From NCBI GenBank assembly GCA_964036665.1, contig OZ038529.1, positions 8,664,501 to 8,728,500 on the forward strand: a DNA stretch of 64,000 nucleotides, written 5' to 3'. This document shows, in pieces, positions 1-10,600 of the stretch. Position numbers and translations under genes: made by a program. The DNA is from Gordius sp. MW1 (lineage: Eukaryota > Nematomorpha > Gordioida > Gordea > Gordiidae). The notes under the pieces are model-generated. The model saw only the letters and a program-made list of their open reading frames with translations. It was not told the origin of the DNA and searched no databases. Every line of letters starts with the position of its first letter. The stretch's first letter is position 1.

Positions 1-1059
1 TTATGAAAACAAGGACCCTTAAATGATTTTTGAAATTGAATCAACGCTGTTTATTAATTAAGACTTTATATTGTCGCTTGTCAGAGCTTTATTGTATTAC
101 GCAAACTAAACGTTACAATTATTCGGGTTGCAAATATCTTATTTAACAAACATATCCAAGATAGAATAATCAATAAACGCAATAATGTATATATTATGTT
201 AATATTTAAGTTTCACTTCGGTTATAATATATAAGCTAGTATCAACAACCAAAATTAATTCCTTAAGTTTAATCTGTCACTCATCGTATAAAAGGGACAA
301 ACATTATATAAAAGCACGAGAAAGCTTTAAACTATTTTTTAGGTAGTGTCAATATACGTATCTTAATTTCAAAGCTTTTTTTATAAAAACTGTTAATTAT
401 TTCTTTTAAATCTTATACCACGTACCGATATTAATGGAGCCATTGTATGCGGTAACCGATTTTCATTTAGATTTTATATGGATTATTTTAGAGAACTTAA
501 AGTTAGCTTAGTTTGAGCAACAACACAAAAATCAATGGTCGTTCATAACTAGCTCAAGATTTTCAACGTTATAATTAAACTTATTTTAATTATAGATCTA
601 CTATAAGTATAAAACTTCATTTACAATTATATTATTATTCATTGGCCACAATCATTTTTAAATCAAAGTGCAAAATTAAATAAATCTCTAAATTAATCCA
701 TAAATAGATAAAAAAAAAAATTAAGATAATTGATAGTTAATGTCAAATGAGTACGAAAACAAATTTATATCGGTACTAATTTACACTTAAGTCACTGGAA
801 TAAGATTTTGACCTAAGTATGATGAAATTTTTAGTTCTAAAAAAGTCTAGGGTAATTTAATTCGCATAATATATGTTGGTTAAATTTTTTAAAATATTAT
901 GCGCTTTGAAGAGTTAAAAAATTGCTATAATCAACTTTATTTAAACCAGGTACTTTTTAAAGATCTTATTTTTATCCCTGACGAATATGTATGCCTCATA
1001 AAGAACATTTATGAAACCTAAACTCTTGCGGGATTTTAAACCTTTTTGGGGTTGAAATT
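1..1059. other. AT-rich stretch without a recognisable gene
   Basis: No reading frame, splice-phase-consistent exon or repeat was recognised here. The stretch is very AT-rich and looks like decayed intergenic DNA. Confidence 0.6.
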
Positions 1060-1450
1060 GGATTACATCAAGGATACTCTAAGTCCTATATTAAATATAA
1101 TAATGGTCACGATAACTAGTGATATTCAAAGGCCATCGCCTTGGCATTCCATCGTTAGATTACTCCAAACCCAGTAGATAGCTTTACATACCTCGACTCG
1201 ATGCTACATCAGTAAGGTTGCGCAAAAGAAGTCAATCCACGGATCCAAAAAAGTGGCTCAAATGGCGAAGAATATGCGCTGTAATTTGCGACAAGCCAAT
1301 ATGGTTGAAGAGCAAAGTTTACAAATCCATCGTAAGACAGGTGTTACTCTATGGAAGTGAAACATGGGCATTAAACACCACGGAAGAATAGCTATTACAA
1401 GCTACGGAAATGAGAATGATATGGTTAAACTAAGATCATATGACGAATGA
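1060..1450 (+). pseudogene. RTE-like non-LTR retrotransposon relic, reverse transcriptase 3' part
   Basis: Broken + strand frames carry the run typical of the end of RTE/'craniofacial development protein 2-like' reverse transcriptases. A GLHQG-like start near 1075 is followed by FTYLDSML near 1182, then KSKVYKSIVRQVLLYGSE and TWALNTTEE, then a TAG where a coding residue is expected, then LLQATEMRMI. Frame shifts and stops make it non-functional. No 3' tail or target duplication was identified. A related relic lies at 14530-18200. Confidence 0.75.
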
Positions 1451-2115
1451 ATGTGTTAGGGAAAATGAACAAAAAACTATGTCAAGCCCGGCTTTGGTGG
1501 CCAGTGCTTTAATGAAGTTAGCTATATCATTAAAAAGTAAACTCTAAAAAATCAATTTTAGACCATGAGGAATATTAATATTCAGTTAAATTTTTACATT
1601 CATTTTACTGTAGAATTAGCACGCTCAATTTTCAATGAAAAGATTTTTTGAAGTATATGTTTAAAAATGAAGCAAGCATGAATGAAATGTGCAAAACGGT
1701 TTGTTATCATATACATTGAGTATCTATAAATTTGTATTTTATTATTATACACTTCTCTAGTAGAATAATACCTGCAATTTCTAAAAACAAGGAATCTAAT
1801 GTAAGTTTAAATGACCATGTTAAATACTTAGAAAAATATAATGATTAATACCCTTTATTGCTTAAATTTCGTTTGTATTAGCATCTTCCTAGTTTAATTT
1901 AGAGGTTGATATAGTTTTTTCGGAGAAATAATTAAGATTTAAATTTTTCTTATTAGAAAACAGACCCTCGGGACAGAAAAATTTTGTATAAATAGTGTTT
2001 AAATTTTTATCTAAAATTAAAAATTAATTAAGTTAATTTATTATATATGTGCAACACTACCAAGACTTTTATTAATATTATTGAGTTTTTCCATATAATT
2101 TGAAGCGAATTTAAA
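1451..2115. other. AT-rich stretch without a recognisable gene
   Basis: No coding signal seen; probably old transposon-derived or neutral DNA. Confidence 0.5.
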
Positions 2116-2178
2116 ACGTATATCTAAATTATCATATAACACACAAGTAAGGGGGTGAGGCGTAAGGGGGTGGAGGAC
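2116..2178 (+). repeat. 63-bp direct repeat, copy 1
   Basis: This 63-bp segment, beginning ACGTATATCTAAATTATCAT and ending in two G-rich blocks before GGAGGAC, recurs in the same orientation at 3883-3945 with only a few mismatches. The copies are 1.77 kb apart. They may be ends of one mobile element, but no matching termini or target duplication were found. Confidence 0.7.
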
Positions 2179-2374
2179 ACCAAACCTCATCCTTTATTGG
2201 GCTTATTAAGTATTTAGCTAAAGGTCGAGGCGGCGATCGGCGATCTACCTTATCTATTTTAATCAAAGTCAGTACAATCCATAGGTACAATTTACAATTT
2301 GATCCTTTGTTAAGCCTATATAACTTTCAAACATTTCCTGAAATTTAGCCCAAAAATTAATATAATTTATCGTC

Positions 2375-2505
2375 TGACATCTAGTGCCAGCTTCTGGCCT
2401 TTGCCCGCGGATCGACTGATTTATGTGTAAATCAGCGATAAAAAGGGGACGTCATGGCTAGCGGACTTTTCGTCCCAGCATTATGACTCACTAAGCAACA
2501 GCCTC
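2375..2505 (-). repeat. Fragment of an LTR-type element, shared with 34951-35087
   Basis: Read on the - strand, this block resembles 34951-35087 over about 130 bp. Shared features are a GCC-AGA-type start, an imperfect hairpin around TGATTTA/TAAATCAG, AAAAAGGG-ACGTCATGGCTA, and GACTCA followed by CAACAGCC. At 34.95 kb the segment lies between two long direct repeats, so this is probably a decayed second copy of that element. No coding frame is present. Confidence 0.5.
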
Positions 2506-3390
2506 AACAAAAATTATAATTAATCAACACTAAATTATCACACAGGCTATACCGTTTTATACCTACACTGTAAATTGCCACTTTACAAATTATCATTTCT
2601 CGCGCCGCCCCTTCCTGATTTTATAAAAAACACTAATTATTATGAGAATACCGCCAAATAATAGTAAAGAGAACGCGATGGGAGGTTGAATATAGATTGA
2701 TTAAATAATTTTCGTGAACATCTATATTTAATTTATAGTATTCGAATAGTTCAAGTGTATTTGTTCGCTAAATTCTCTTTTACCAGACATGAAGAATTTA
2801 GGCCTTCAGAATTTCTAAGGGTTGCTTTTGAATAATTGGTATTTCTATTTGAATCATCTGTTTTAAGGGGGGTTTCAAAATTTCTCTTTCCTTTGTTGAG
2901 TATTGCCATATGTTTTCGGACAACTCTGTTGTTAGGTTGTCGCGGTTTGGTTGGTTGCCAATTGTTCGGAATATTGAGAAATTGTTTTTCTTCGTTTCCT
3001 TGTGAATTAAGGAACGGATCAGTTTTTTGATAACCGGCGTAATAGTGGATGGGTATTTTCTTTCTAAGGGCGTGATTTCAGATTCACGATTCTGACACTA
3101 ATAATAAATCCTCAGAAGGAATAAAAAATACTGGGATTTATTGGTTTAAAAGAGGATTCTGTTTTGTCAGGATGGCGAAGAATTTATTGGCTAATTATAA
3201 TTTTAAACTACCGAATACTATTTATTTTATCTAATATACTTATTGACCGCGACAAAAATATCCGCGCGCGCGATAGTTAATTGAATTTTCTTGTTTCAAA
3301 AGGTTACATTATTCTCGTAAATATATTCACTACTCAAAAAAGAAGAAAAAATATATGTGTAAATCAATCGTTAAAGAAGGTATATGTGGT
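2506..3390. other. Intergenic stretch, no gene recognised
   Basis: Contains a 64-codon + strand frame at 2836-3030 with no recognisable motif, and an alternating CG run near 3265. Nothing supports a gene. Confidence 0.5.
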
Positions 3391-3650
3391 ATATATATGA
3401 TGTTGTATATGTGTTTTGGTATATCATTGTATACAGTTATATGATTGAATATTGTAAGCCAAAATCCGAGTTTGGCAAAAAGGAACATGTTGATGTTATA
3501 TATTGATATATTGGTAATTCTTCATTCTTTAAGGGGAAAGATGTTATATATGTGTTATATATGATGTTGCATATGTGTTTTGGTATATCATTGTATACAG
3601 TTATATGATTGAATATTGTAAGCCTAAATCCGTGTTGGCAAAAAGGAACA
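3391..3650 (+). repeat. Two tandem direct repeats of about 95 bp
   Basis: Segments 3391-3487 and 3556-3650 are almost identical. Both run from a TATATGATGTTG start through GTGTTTTGGTATATCATTG to GGCAAAAAGGAACA. The period is about 165 bp. A short unit of low-complexity TA-rich DNA separates them. Confidence 0.8.
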
Positions 3651-3882
3651 TATGTTTTTATCTACTTAACTTATACATTTCTTTTGTTCATATATAGTTG
3701 TCTCTCCCCCGGCCCTAGTGAAATAAAATGATATTATTTCTATTCCTATTATTAGTTTATAGGTCACCCTGATAGAAGGGTAATAAAAATCGTATCTATT
3801 TATATCATAGAGATACTAACAAATTTGACTCATCATAAGCAGGAGTACAATTTACGCGTATAAGTGTATGTGTGGGGGAGGG

Positions 3883-3945
3883 ACGTATATCTAAATTATC
3901 ATATAACACACACGTAAGGGGATGAGGCGTAAGGGGATGGAGGAC
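3883..3945 (+). repeat. 63-bp direct repeat, copy 2
   Basis: Same-orientation partner of 2116-2178; the G-rich blocks differ by single A substitutions. Confidence 0.7.
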
Positions 3946-4597
3946 TCAACACTAGTCCAAGATTTTAATTAAAATGAAAACCCTTTAGTGGTTGAAATCT
4001 CAAGCCCAACCTATAAGCTTTTAGGTTAAAGTATTTTATGACCCCGGGGTTTAAAAGAAATTTAACTCAAAACCCAACCAGAGGTGAACCTAAGGTCCGA
4101 ACGTCTAAGGATCCTACCATGACCATGTTTTACAGTTTCAAATTTATTTTTAATTAATATTCTCAGAATTTATCGTAAAAATTTACTCATATCTATTATT
4201 ATGTAATGTCAATAAGACTTGTTTTTAAATTTTTACTAGTTTACACCTAATGGACAGAAAGGTTAAGGAATTTCAAAATTTATAGCAAAGAGTACATAAT
4301 TTTTTTTTATCAAATAAATTTTTTTAAGATAGAGTTCACCTAATTTTATCGCGATTATTAAGCCTATTTCGACATATAAAATTATTTTTTCAGGCATTTC
4401 TGTTAAACAAATTTCATTTAATATTAAAAAAGTTAGGCAAAAATGTCGTTAATTAGAAAAACTAATTTAATCTTAATATTCAAACTTAAAATTACGATTT
4501 AGATAATACTCTAGAAATTACCTTTGAATCTTTTAGAAAGTATGTAATACGATGTTTTGCACCACAAATCTCAATTCACGGAATTTATATTTTTACT
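3946..4597. other. Region upstream of the LTV1-like gene
   Basis: AT-rich, no coding signal. It should contain the promoter and 5' untranslated region of the gene starting at 4598, but no TATA box or initiator could be singled out in such AT-rich sequence. Confidence 0.4.
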
Positions 4598-7218
4598 ATG
4601 GTAAGTTTAGGTGATTTTTATAATTTTTTAAATTTTTAGCCTAAAAAGCGTCAATATATTGACAAAAAACATTGTCAAAGGTTTTCCCTTGTACCTAATG
4701 CTAGTTTTAAACAAGATGAACTATTACAAACTCCGACTGTAAGTTTTTTTTACATTTGTTATAATACTTGGTAAGGGTACTCAAGATCGGAGAAAAGAAC
4801 AAAATAAATTTGGAATTTTTTATGATGATGATTACAATTATTTAAAACATTTAAAATCTTCTTCAGATTATCCTAGTGAGTTATTACAAGCCTTTAGAAT
4901 TGAAAAGGTAATTTTTTCATAAATTTTTTTTATAAGTTATTAGACTCCTGATACAGAAAAAATCACTCCAATATCAAGGGTGAATGGTAAGTAATTACAA
5001 CATGTGATAATTATAAAAATAAATGCCACATCTATTTTTAAATCATTAAAAAGCATTTTATTAATTTCCAAAATATGCCATTAAACTATATTAATGTATT
5101 ATTTCCTGCATGTTGTAATGTATAATTGCTAATATTTTTATAAAACAATCTTCAAAACGTAAGGATATTCTATTAAATGAGATCATTTATTTTAAAAAGA
5201 TCAATATATAGTTGTGAAATTCAAAATTGAATAAATAATAACTATACAAATGTTTACTTTATAATTTTGAAACACTTTGTCAATTCATGTCCCTTTGTAA
5301 TCTTACATATAATTAATATCCAAATTAATTATTTAGAAGACAAATCTCTTGACCCTGAAATAGATGTCACATTTCAAGATGAGTTTGACTCTAACGACCC
5401 TGAAAATACACTGGCAGATGATTTTGTACAAATAGCTAATGGTGATGCTGATATGCAAGATACAAAGTATTAATATTATATATGGTTGTCATTGTAATTA
5501 GCTCAGATACATTTAGTTCCAATGAAAGTGACGGGTGTTCTAATAGTGATGAAAATTTGCAAGATGCATATGATAATAACGCTAATTTGCTAAATGAACG
5601 TTTTGAAAAGGTAAATTTTTATAGTTTTTTCAATTAATTTGTAATAGCTATATGAAAGTTATAAAGATGAAGATATTGGACCATTGGATGATATAGAATT
5701 TGAAGAAAATGCCAGCAAGGATGAAATAATCCTTGAAAACCTCTTAAAATCATCAGCCTTTTCTTACCAAAAGTTTGTTTGTCTATTTCACACTAAAAAA
5801 TCTATAAATTTTGAATGATGATAAAGTAAAAGGTTTTATTCGAATACACCATGTGGTGTATGTCCAAGATGACAATGCTGTGAAATTCTGAATGCTTATC
5901 ATTTAAATAATTGTCAAGCACAATCATATACCTGTTTGTCACACTTGGTCGCTTTATTAGAAATTTCATGTGGAGTGACGCTTGTCTATTCAAGCCTGAC
6001 AGCCGTATTGATGATGTGATTTCCAATATTTCGAAAGAAAATGCATTATGCTTGGTTTTTGACATGAAAGCTGTGGTTTTAATCCCGCTCACGGTATTTT
6101 CTTTCAAAATACTTAAAATATATCACATCATGAACATGGTTATCAGGTCTGGATAGCTAAGCATAACCCCTCATCCAATTCCAAAGAAGGTGACCACCAA
6201 TTGTGACAAATAGATATAGGAAATTGTTACTTAATTAGTGAACCATGCAAACCATTTTTATTTTAGAGAGCCTGAAAATGATACTAACCCTGACTTTAAA
6301 AGTGATTATCAATATGAATCATCATCCAACAGCGAAAGCAACGAGTCTCATGATTCTCTAGATGACAGCAGACCTAAAGAGATGTGGGACTGTGAATCCA
6401 TCTTGAGTTAGCTTTAACTTATTGTGCTATTTAAGAAATTTATTTTAATTAGGTAAATCGAGATGTAACGCTAATCAGTCCAGGCTAATTAAAGATCCTT
6501 TTAAGGTGGGCTTTATAATTTGCTTGTGTAATCTCTAATCTCTCTCATTTAGATAGCGGTCTCGAAAAAGGGGATACCCTTAGACGATAGCTTAACTTCG
6601 AAAAGACTTACGGATTTCGATAGAACAATCCGCAAAGGTGAGGATGAAACAAACTCCGTTACCAAGCGCGACACGGCGAGTTATCCCATTTTGGAGGACA
6701 AGCTACAAAATAAAATACGCAAACAGGCAATAAAACAGGAGAAAAGGGTATTCCAATCCCTCTTCAATACTCTTTAAAGCTGGCGTTTTTTTCGGCAAAG
6801 AAGCTAAATTTATGTGTTTATTTAACCTTCAATCGTTCATTTAAACTTGAATAATAATTAAATGGAGTTTTAACTTTAAATTAGGTGTGATTTGAGTGTC
6901 TAATAATTTCTAATTCAAATTACAAATGCACTGATGTAGTGGCGTTTATAACCTTTTATGTAATCATGAAATTTTAATAATATTAATTTGGACATGGTAA
7001 CAAAGCAATTTCTTATTTGTAGTTCACGATTATTCACTTTGGCCGTTTTATTAACCTTACATCCTTTTATCATCACATTAAATGTTTCAATTCATTCAAA
7101 GGAACGGCGGGTCGAAAAGAAGCAAAACAAAAACGTCTTTCGCCACGAACACATTAAAGCGCAAACCTTACACATCCACAATTTACACAATCACCCCGGC
7201 GTCATTAAAATACCTTAA
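4598..7218 (+). CDS. LTV1: LTV1-like 40S ribosomal subunit biogenesis factor (11 exons)
   Basis: LTV1 family proteins act in late maturation and nuclear export of the small ribosomal subunit. I built the model from splice sites: exons 4598-4600, 4640-4738, 4776-4907, 4944-4986, 5337-5466, 5517-5610, 5648-5772, 6267-6406, 6453-6505, 6553-6747 and 7102-7218. All phases agree; the product is 376 aa. Family landmarks in order are PKKRQYIDKKH at the N terminus, GIFYDDDYNYLKHLK, LDPEIDV with an acidic DDF run, LLNERFEK, EDIGPLDD, KEMWDCESIL, RLIKDP, SKKGIPLDD and RKQAIKQEKR-ERRVEKK at the C terminus. The coding part of exon 1 is only the ATG, followed directly by GTAAGT. The protein is shorter than the human one (about 475 aa), and two central segments I associate with the family (LPSSVF and SMTSS) were not found. 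Donors of exons 5, 7 and 8 are weak. Confidence 0.88.
5773..6266. other. LTV1 intron 7 with an unidentified coding-like fragment
   Basis: This 494-bp intron is the longest in the gene apart from the AT-rich intron 4 (5' half) and the C-terminal intron. It contains + strand coding-like sequence (5911-6156) including KENALCLVFDMKAV, and a - strand frame of 101 codons over the same bases. The + strand reading faintly resembles transposon-associated proteins, but I cannot assign it. The exon on each side joins in phase without it. Confidence 0.4.
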
Positions 7219-7293
7219 CTGTAGTCGCAACATAGGTCGTCTCGTTATATATATATAACCTTTGTTCACAGCATTACACGCGTCATTTTGATG

Positions 7294-7299
7294 AATAAA
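7294..7299 (+). promoter_or_regulatory. Candidate polyadenylation signal of the LTV1-like gene
   Basis: AATAAA lies 76 nt after the TAA stop of the LTV1-like gene, a normal distance for a 3' end. In AT-rich DNA such hexamers also occur by chance. Confidence 0.45.
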
Positions 7300-7518
7300 T
7301 AGGGTCGCTGAGAGGGTATGTTAAAAAAATACACCACCTTCCACCTTTGGACATCATGATAATACAAATGTAACTCGTTAAAAAGTGATGATGATGATGA
7401 CATAATAATAATTCCTCGTCGACGACAATAATATATTAATAAGATTGGGTGGGGGGGGGTAATGAGTGTAGGAATGTGGGATCCGGTACGGGCGATTGAT
7501 TGTAGTTTGTGTAAAGGC

Positions 7519-7524
7519 TTTATT
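7519..7524 (-). promoter_or_regulatory. Candidate polyadenylation signal of the SMAP-like gene
   Basis: TTTATT on the + strand reads AATAAA on the - strand, about 100 nt beyond the SMAP-like stop codon at 7625-7627. The two convergent genes therefore each have a candidate 3' end signal inside the 406-bp gap between them. Confidence 0.45.
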
Positions 7525-7624
7525 GTCAGTTATTGATTGGATTTGGAAAAGGAGGTGACGACACAAAATTGTGCTTGCTAGGCTGTTGCTGCTATGGTGA
7601 AGAAGAGCCAAGATCGACGAAATA

Positions 7625-10600
7625 TTAGATTAACGAATCACTTTGTATCATCGGAGTTTTGGTGCTGGCATCGCTGACGACCCCCAAAGAAGCCAATTGG
7701 TTTTGTACCTAGAGTAGTTTTAAGATTTTTAAGGAGTGGGACTCGAAATTTCAAATACTACCCATATTGCGATCATTTTATGGTTTGTTGGTGTGCAGTC
7801 AGTTATATGAAGCTACTCAAATATGGTATATTAAACTCAAAAAAATTGTATTATTTAATTAAATCAGGAACAACTCTAACTGATCTGAAAATGCAAAATC
7901 ACAGAATTTTGGCAAAAAATATATAGTGTAATCTGCCTTATTTAATAGTATTACCGATGGATTGAATAAAAATAATTAGGAACATCAATTTAATTAATAT
8001 CAAGGATTTTTCTTAACGCATGCATTTATGTTATATTGAAATTTTAGCAACTTTTCTTTATTCGCGTTCAGTTTATTTTACTTGGCTAGCAATTTATCTC
8101 AAAAACCTTTATCTAAAATTTAAAAATGGTCCTCAAAATCTTGTTTAAAAAATATATTTTTTGATAGTTATTAACACTTATTTAATGCGCAATAAATTAA
8201 ATGTCACTTACTTTTAATTGCTATGCAATTTTATATTATGCATATTAAAAGGTATACAAATTTATTTAAAAAAAAATCTTGTTGTAGTTTATGTTTGGCC
8301 AAATAAATATTTTTCAAATTTTGCAATGTGTTTAAACTATTCGTTAGATGAAAGGCAATCTATATATAGAACTGATAAATTGATATTAAAATTGTTATGG
8401 AACTCAACATAAAACAATCTAAGTAAATGATTAAAAATAAATCACTTGTTTTAAGTAGTCTTGTTGGAACTGAGTATTCTGAAAGCGAGTGGCATTGTTG
8501 TTGTTACCAGAGAAAGGGGCATAATCCTAAAAAAAAAGATTAATTTTTTGACATAAATCAAAACTTATGGAGTTAATTGTAAATGTACGCTTTAGAATAT
8601 ATAATCATATTAATGATATAATTACTTTGGGCTGATTGATGGGATGGTGGTTGTTTGTGCCCAAGCTTTGAAAGTCTATAAATAACATGATTTAATAATG
8701 CATCATTCATCAAATAGAATAAGTGTCGACGAAAAGTAAAAGCAGATAATGTCACGCTTATGTGCAAAACAAATAATAATAAATAATTTTTATTCTTTTG
8801 CTCGAAGATCAGAATGCAAGTTTCCAAAAAAATGCATCATCAACTCTCAAAATAAATATACTTTGATTCGCCGACAGAGAATTTCCGTAGAGGGCTAGAA
8901 TGGCTTCTTTGGAATTTGGGTTGGGATTAATGTTGCTAAGCAGATTCACATTCCCGTTGTTAACACCGCCCGAGGCAAACGGAGAAGGGTCAAAAGTCAA
9001 GGCGTTAGTGAGGATAGAAGTGTTATTGAATCCATTATCGATCGGGAAACTTTCGAAAGGTGTTATGACCGAGGACACTTTGGGTTTAGTCGAACCACTA
9101 TCACCACTCATGGCTTCGGGTAAGACCGAGGCAAAGAGGAAATCGTTAAATTCGTCAACCTTCGAGTGCACCTTGGGTTGAGGTGAGAGTTGATCTATCG
9201 TCGATATAATATATTTACCAGGGGATAATAACAATTGAATGTTAAGTACAATAACCGAGTACATATAGGTAATAGTTAATTCGTTAACCTTGCTAAACGA
9301 ATACATATTTAACAAAACAATTACGATTCAATTAACACAATTTGAATACATTACAGTTGGTATTAGTTAAAAATTGATAAACTGCCTTACATTAATTTCA
9401 CAATAAAAAACCTTAAATTGGTGAGAAAAGGTATGATCAGGATTTAAGGGACCTACCGATTTGCAATAACAAGTCTTGAGGTTGTGCTTGTTTGGTACCC
9501 TGAGTGGTTGTAGCACCCTTTTTATTCACCAAATCCATTTCTTTCCCCGACCCAAACAGAGTTGGCACAGAGTGGTTTTCCTCGCCATGGGCGCTCTCAG
9601 GCCGTAGCTAAAATAATTTATTTGATTGCAATTATTGACCGGCAAAATTATAAGGACGACAAAATAATTATACGATGCCTTTTATTACAAAAATTAAATT
9701 TTAATGATTAGTTTTCCTGTATATGGGGTCTATAACTTAGTCAGGTAGGACGGTTTGAAATAAAAGTAAAGCGGGCCGAACAAAGTGAGAGTCTTAATGC
9801 TATTTGACCATATTTTATACTCAAAATGTTGTAGCCTTTAATTTTATGCCAAAGTCCTGCATTAAAATATTACATTATTACAATAAAAATCAACCAGGTA
9901 AGAATTTGGTCCAGAATTAAATTGGAGGTACAAGCCCCTAACTTGAGACAACAACCTTTTTTGTAAAGTTAAATGCGCCTTCATCTTAAAAAACCCATTT
10001 CTTTCGATAAGATCTATAATTCATGAAGAATTACAATGAGTGCCTCGATTTTGTGCTGTAATAAGAACGGCTTTTTACTATGATATATTAATTTACAAAC
10101 TGATCACCAGTCTAGGCATGTATGGGAACACTTGGTCAAAAGGTTATTTCAAAAAGAAAGCGTTCAACCTATTTATACACCCCCCCCCACCATTCTTCCT
10201 ACCATGAAGGGCTTAATAGTATCAGAGGGCCCTCTAGAAGGTGTTGTAAAAATGTTATTCTTACTCTCCCGAAGAAGATCATTTAAATTAATGGTAAATA
10301 AGGGGTTACTTGATCTTTGAGAAGCCCGACTTTACCCAACCCCGCGCTGGCTGAGGCTGCGTGGGTTCGCTTCTTTTTCTTATCCTTAATCTCGCGCTCG
10401 ATATTGTCCTCCAAGTCCTTAGCCTAAGGAAATAATTTGGGCAAATCAATAAAACATGCACTCAATTTAATACAATTTATATTACTACCGGTCGGGGATG
10501 AGGTTCTCTCACCAGCTATTCCTAAAGGAGGCTTACCAACAAAAAAATGTATTTAATGTACTAATGTTGTAAAAGCGGCTGGGTTTTGTTTGGTCGGATT

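Noticed and set aside
2836..3030. 64-codon + strand frame
   Set aside because: No domain, no splice support and skewed hydrophobic composition. Not supportable as a gene.
3391..3650. Repeats considered as a CRISPR array
   Set aside because: Only two long, AT-rich copies, and the genome is eukaryotic.
5911..6156. 81-codon frame in LTV1 intron 7 as an extra LTV1 exon
   Set aside because: Its sequence does not match LTV1, and exons 7 and 8 join in phase without it.
8900..9181. 93-codon + strand frame
   Set aside because: Antisense of SMAP exon 7.
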